In this document: one piece after another, positions 61,536 through 64,000 of the stretch | Layout of the letters: every line of letters starts with the position of its first letter | Numbering within the stretch: position 1 is the stretch's first letter | From: Isoptericola peretonis | GTDB lineage: Bacteria; Actinomycetota; Actinomycetes; Actinomycetales; Cellulomonadaceae | Length of the DNA: 64,000 nt | NCBI GenBank assembly: GCA_023241745.1 | Contig: JALQCY010000004.1 | Coordinates: forward strand, 310,001-374,000 | Direction of reading: 5' to 3' | Program-made: the position numbers and the translations under genes | Notes under the pieces: model-generated | The model's database searches: none | The model's input: the letters and a program-made list of their open reading frames with translations, nothing else | Told to the model about the DNA's origin: nothing

Positions 61536-62399
61536 TCAGGGGTCGAGGAGGCCGAGCAGGTACGCGCCGTACCCGGACTTCACGAGCTTCTCGGCGCGGG
61601 CGCGCAGCTCGTCGTCGGACAGGAAGCCGCGGCGCCACGCGACCTCCTCCGGCGACCCGATCTTGAGTCCCTGGCGCCGCTCGACGGTGCGGACGTAGTC
61701 GGAGGCCTCCAGCAGGGAGTCGAACGTGCCGGTGTCGAGCCAGGCGGTGCCGCGGGGCAGCACCTCGACCTGCAGGGTGCCGCGGCGCAGGTACTCGCGG
61801 TTGACGTCCGTGATCTCGTACTCGCCCCGGGCCGACGGCTCGAGCCCCCGGGCGATCTCGACGACGTCGTTGTCGTAGAAGTACAGCCCCGGCACGGCGT
61901 ACGGCGACCTGGGACGGGCGGGCTTCTCCTCGAGCGAGAGGGCGTGGCCCTGCTCGTCGAACTCGACGACGCCGTAGGCGGTGGGGTCCGCGACGCGGTA
62001 GGCGAAGATCGCGCCGCCGTCGAGGTCGTGGAACCGCGTGAGCTGCCTGCCCAGCCCGGGGCCGTAGAAGATGTTGTCCCCCAGCACGAGCGCGACCTCG
62101 TCCGTGCCGACGAAGTCGGCGCCGAGCACGAAGGCCTGGGCGAGCCCGTTCGGCTGGGCCTGCACGGCGTACTCGATCGACACGCCGAACTGGGCGCCGT
62201 CGCCCAGCAGCCGGCGGAACTGGTCGGCGTCGTGCGGGGTGGTGATGACGAGGATGTCCTGGATGCCCGCCAGGATCAGCGTCGACAGCGGGTAGTAGAT
62301 CATCGGCTTGTCGTAGACCGGCACGAGCTGCTTGCTCACGCCCATCGTGATGGGGTGCAGGCGGGTTCCGCTGCCGCCGGCCAGGATGATTCCGCGCAT
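61536..62399 (-). CDS. rmlA: Glucose-1-phosphate thymidylyltransferase RmlA
   Basis: A 287-residue nucleotidyltransferase that makes dTDP-glucose, the first step to dTDP-rhamnose. [20 protein letters not shown] is the nucleotide loop, [19 protein letters not shown] binds the sugar phosphate, [12 protein letters not shown] carries the metal Asp, and FLDTGT-type [14 protein letters not shown] closes the site. With rmlB, rmlC and rmlD the pathway is complete in this window. CACAAT 8 nt before the ATG may be a weak -10. Confidence 0.97.
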   Translation of the reverse strand: MRGIILAGGSGTRLHPITMGVSKQLVPVYDKPMIYYPLSTLILAGIQDILVITTPHDADQFRRLLGDGAQFGVSIEYAVQAQPNGLAQAFVLGADFVGTDEVALVLGDNIFYGPGLGRQLTRFHDLDGGAIFAYRVADPTAYGVVEFDEQGHALSLEEKPARPRSPYAVPGLYFYDNDVVEIARGLEPSARGEYEITDVNREYLRRGTLQVEVLPRGTAWLDTGTFDSLLEASDYVRTVERRQGLKIGSPEEVAWRRGFLSDDELRARAEKLVKSGYGAYLLGLLDP

Positions 62400-62449
62400 G
62401 GCAGTTCATTGTGGCCCAGGCGGATCGTCCGGGCAGGGTGAACTCGTGG

Positions 62450-63226
62450 TCAGCCGGCGGAGGCCGTGATCCGCTCCGTGTCGCGCAGGCGGGCCAGCCG
62501 CGCCGGGTCGGCGGCGAGCTCGGCACCGGCGGCCCCGGAGGTGAGCACGACCGAGCCGTCGCCGGCCCAGGTGGCGAGCAGGTCGCGCAGCACGTCCGCG
62601 AGCGGCCGCGCCCCGTCCACCAGCACGCGCTCGCCCTGGCCGCCCGGCGCGGGGACGAGGTCGGCGAAGCGGGTCTCGTCCCCGCCCTGCCGCGCGAGCG
62701 CGACGGCGGACGGGTCGGTCTCGGGAGCCCACCCGATCACGTCGCCGTACGTCATGACGGCGCCCGCGGCGTCGAGCGCCCCGGGCGGGAGGTCGCCGTC
62801 GAAGGTCCGCGCCAGCGCGGGCAGGGCCACCGCCACGAGGTCGCCGCCGCCGGGTCCGGCCAGCACGTCGGTCCAGTCCGCCGGGCGGGAGGTCACCACG
62901 ACGTCACCGGCGGGCCGCGCGTCGTGCCCGTCGGACGGGAGGCCGACGGTGGCGCCGCAGCGCCACGCGGCGAGCGCCCAGACCGCGCTGCGCCAGTGGG
63001 CGGGCAGGTCGAGCGTCACGACGGTGCCGGGGGCGGCGTCGAACTCTTCCACGAGCAGGTTCACCGTCTTGCTCACCCAGTTCTGGAGCACGGCCCCGGA
63101 GAGCTCGACGCGCTCGCCGCCGTCGCCGTACCAGGTGAGGCGCGGCCGGCCCGGGTCCGAGACGAGCAGGTCGAGCACCTGCGAGATCGTGGAGGGGACG
63201 CGCCGGTCGGCGGGGAGCGGGTTCAC
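62450..63226 (-). CDS. TIGR03089 family protein
   Basis: A 258-residue protein of the actinobacterial TIGR03089 family. It resembles a shortened AMP-binding enzyme: it has LSGAVLQNWVSKTVNLLVEE and WRSAVWALAAWRCGATVGLP but lacks the adenylate-forming signature and C-terminal lid, so enzyme activity is doubtful. The gene is typically near LCP and rhamnose genes, as here. GTG 63226 is chosen because TAGGCT lies 7 nt upstream. Confidence 0.88.
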   Translation of the reverse strand: MNPLPADRRVPSTISQVLDLLVSDPGRPRLTWYGDGGERVELSGAVLQNWVSKTVNLLVEEFDAAPGTVVTLDLPAHWRSAVWALAAWRCGATVGLPSDGHDARPAGDVVVTSRPADWTDVLAGPGGGDLVAVALPALARTFDGDLPPGALDAAGAVMTYGDVIGWAPETDPSAVALARQGGDETRFADLVPAPGGQGERVLVDGARPLADVLRDLLATWAGDGSVVLTSGAAGAELAADPARLARLRDTERITASAG

Positions 63227-63233
63227 GCAGGTC

Positions 63234-63239
63234 AGCCTA
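63234..63239 (-). promoter_or_regulatory. -10 box of the TIGR03089 gene, leaderless type
   Basis: TAGGCT on the minus strand ends 7 nt before the GTG at 63226. Confidence 0.5.
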
Positions 63240-63325
63240 CGAGAGCGAGCCGGGCCCACCCTGTAGCAGGTCGGTGCCCGCATGTGAATGGGCAGTGGAG
63301 ATCGAGATCACTAGCACATTTCGAC

Positions 63326-63354
63326 TTGACGCCCTCGAAGGACACGCGTGTAAT
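63326..63354 (+). promoter_or_regulatory. Promoter of whiB2
   Basis: TTGACG (63326-63331) and TGTAAT (63349-63354) are 17 bp apart, the best sigma-70-type promoter in the window. The expected start near 63361 gives a leader of about 40 nt with the ribosome site GGAGGGG. Confidence 0.65.
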
Positions 63355-63399
63355 TCCAGGTATGCAGTTTCCCTAAAGAACGGCATGGAGGGGCACGCC

Positions 63400-63735
63400 A
63401 TGTGGAACTTGCTCGATGGGGACCGGGGGGTCTTCCCGTCAGACGTCGGTCGTGAGCCCGAGCGCGTAGCGCCGGTGCTGCCGCTGTTCGGTGACGACTC
63501 GGTCGACGACGAGACTCTCCTGGGGTGGCAGGAACGAGCCCTGTGCGCCCAGACCGACCCGGAGGCCTTCTTTCCCGAGAAGGGCGGGTCCACGCGTGAG
63601 GCGAAGAAGGTCTGCACGTCTTGTGAGGTCCGGGCGGAGTGCCTGGACTACGCGCTCGCGAACGACGAGCGCTTCGGCATCTGGGGCGGGCTCTCCGAGC
63701 GCGAGCGCCGCAAGCTGAAGCGCCGCGCCGTCTGA
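63400..63735 (+). CDS. whiB2: WhiB2/WhmD-type iron-sulfur transcription factor
   Basis: A 111-residue Wbl protein. It has an N-terminal extension of about 45 residues, then four cluster cysteines (ALCAQTD, VCTSCEVRAEC), the GIWGG turn and the basic tail ERERRKLKRRAV. WhiB2 proteins are needed for septation. The neighbourhood (rhamnose genes, LCP, TIGR03089) fits the mycobacterial whiB2 region in part. ATG 63400 has GGAGGGG 8 nt upstream. A hairpin terminator follows. Confidence 0.93.
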   Translation: MWNLLDGDRGVFPSDVGREPERVAPVLPLFGDDSVDDETLLGWQERALCAQTDPEAFFPEKGGSTREAKKVCTSCEVRAECLDYALANDERFGIWGGLSERERRKLKRRAV

Positions 63736-63756
63736 GCCGACTTCGATCGGCGAGGA

Positions 63757-63787
63757 ATATCCGGCCCGACACGCTCGGGCCGGATAT
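63757..63787 (+). terminator. Hairpin terminator after whiB2
   Basis: ATATCCGGCCCGA pairs perfectly with TCGGGCCGGATAT over a 5-nt loop, 22 bp beyond the whiB2 stop. The AT-rich base of the stem is unusual for this DNA. Confidence 0.75.
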
Positions 63788-63828
63788 CCCACGACGGGCT
63801 GCGGGCCCGTCGCATCATGGCGGGCAGG

Positions 63829-64000
63829 ATGACTGCTCCGCACCCGATCCCAGCCCGCCCCGGCGGTGAGGTCGCACCCCCGGGCGCGACCTCCGCCGCG
63901 GCGCCCGTGTCCGCCGCCTCCCGCGAGGGGTACGAGCGGCGCGAGAGGCTCGACGGCACCGGCGCCGTGCCCCTGGTGGTCACCGTCACCGCCGTGGTCG
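63829..64000 (+). CDS. N-terminus of a probable family 2 glycosyltransferase (partial)
   Basis: An open frame runs off the window end. After a disordered Ala-Pro-rich stretch of about 45 residues it reads GAVPLVVTVTAVV, the first strand expected of a GT-A glycosyltransferase. Only 57 residues are visible, so the assignment rests on this strand and on the wall-glycan setting. ATG 63829 or ATG 63817 (same frame) may be the start. Confidence 0.5.
   Translation, partial: MTAPHPIPARPGGEVAPPGATSAAAPVSAASREGYERRERLDGTGAVPLVVTVTAVV

Overview
The window is high-GC DNA (many GTG and some TTG starts) typical of Actinomycetota. Mycothiol S-conjugate amidase (mca), two WhiB proteins, the coproporphyrin-type heme enzymes CpfC and ChdC, PdtaS and several WhiB/LCP neighbours place it in that phylum. 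A GH1 beta-glucosidase in one operon with a sugar ABC importer, and operators close to the published CelR site (TGGGAGCGCTCCCA), point to a cellulolytic member of the Cellulomonadaceae or a close relative. The family assignment is inference. No rRNA, tRNA, CRISPR, prophage or transposase gene was seen.

Layout. 1-3.2 kb: end of a sigma factor gene, then the ectoine operon ectABC (minus strand). 3.2-8.4 kb: a block that keeps the M. tuberculosis order Rv1080c-Rv1086 (greA, DUF4307, mca, small membrane protein, hemolysin III, Z-FPP synthase), but with a nitrilase in place of Rv1084. 8.4-11.8 kb: a MarR regulator, cpfC, chdC and a TspO-like protein (heme). 11.7-18.1 kb: HemK-like methyltransferase, glutamate dehydrogenase, bioY, an atypical Nramp transporter, aldo/keto reductase and a PAS-AraC regulator. 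18.1-25.4 kb: putA, patatin, PlsC-like acyltransferase and an amino acid permease. 25.5-31.8 kb: a cellobiose-type operon (binding protein, two permeases, beta-glucosidase, LacI). 31.9-35 kb: DUF2505, pdtaS, whiB1 and a small membrane protein. 34.5-39.2 kb: a large FtsK/EccC-like triple ATPase. 39.3-47.3 kb: a MacB/FtsX-type ABC exporter, a DesK/NarL-type two-component pair and an OmpR-type pair. 47.3-49.1 kb: purK-purE. 49.2-64 kb: DUF389 protein, two LCP ligases and a rhamnose/cell-wall polymer locus (rmlB, DUF2142, glycosyltransferases, flippase-like protein, rmlC, rmlD, methyltransferase, rmlA, TIGR03089), then whiB2 and the start of what is probably a glycosyltransferase gene.

Functional links. 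EctABC makes the osmolyte ectoine. PutA with Gdh carries proline through glutamate to 2-oxoglutarate, and the PAS-AraC gene divergent from putA is its likely regulator. CpfC and ChdC are the last two steps of coproporphyrin-dependent heme synthesis. The LacI gene probably represses its own operon through two operators in front of the binding-protein gene. RmlA, B, C and D are all present, giving dTDP-L-rhamnose for a wall polymer that LCP proteins would attach to peptidoglycan.

Unusual structure. Three families of intergenic inverted repeats recur at gene 3' ends. One is built from 21-bp units (two helical turns) carrying GAGATAGAGA, arranged as three direct and two inverted copies at 21.66 kb and 33.95 kb. 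A second, with core GTGAGCGCGAT, sits at 0.34 kb and 61.47 kb and shows a compensatory base change. At least ten genes have a TANNNT box 6-8 nt before the start codon, the pattern of leaderless transcripts. The EccC-like gene has no stop codon in any frame before it runs into the convergent gene.
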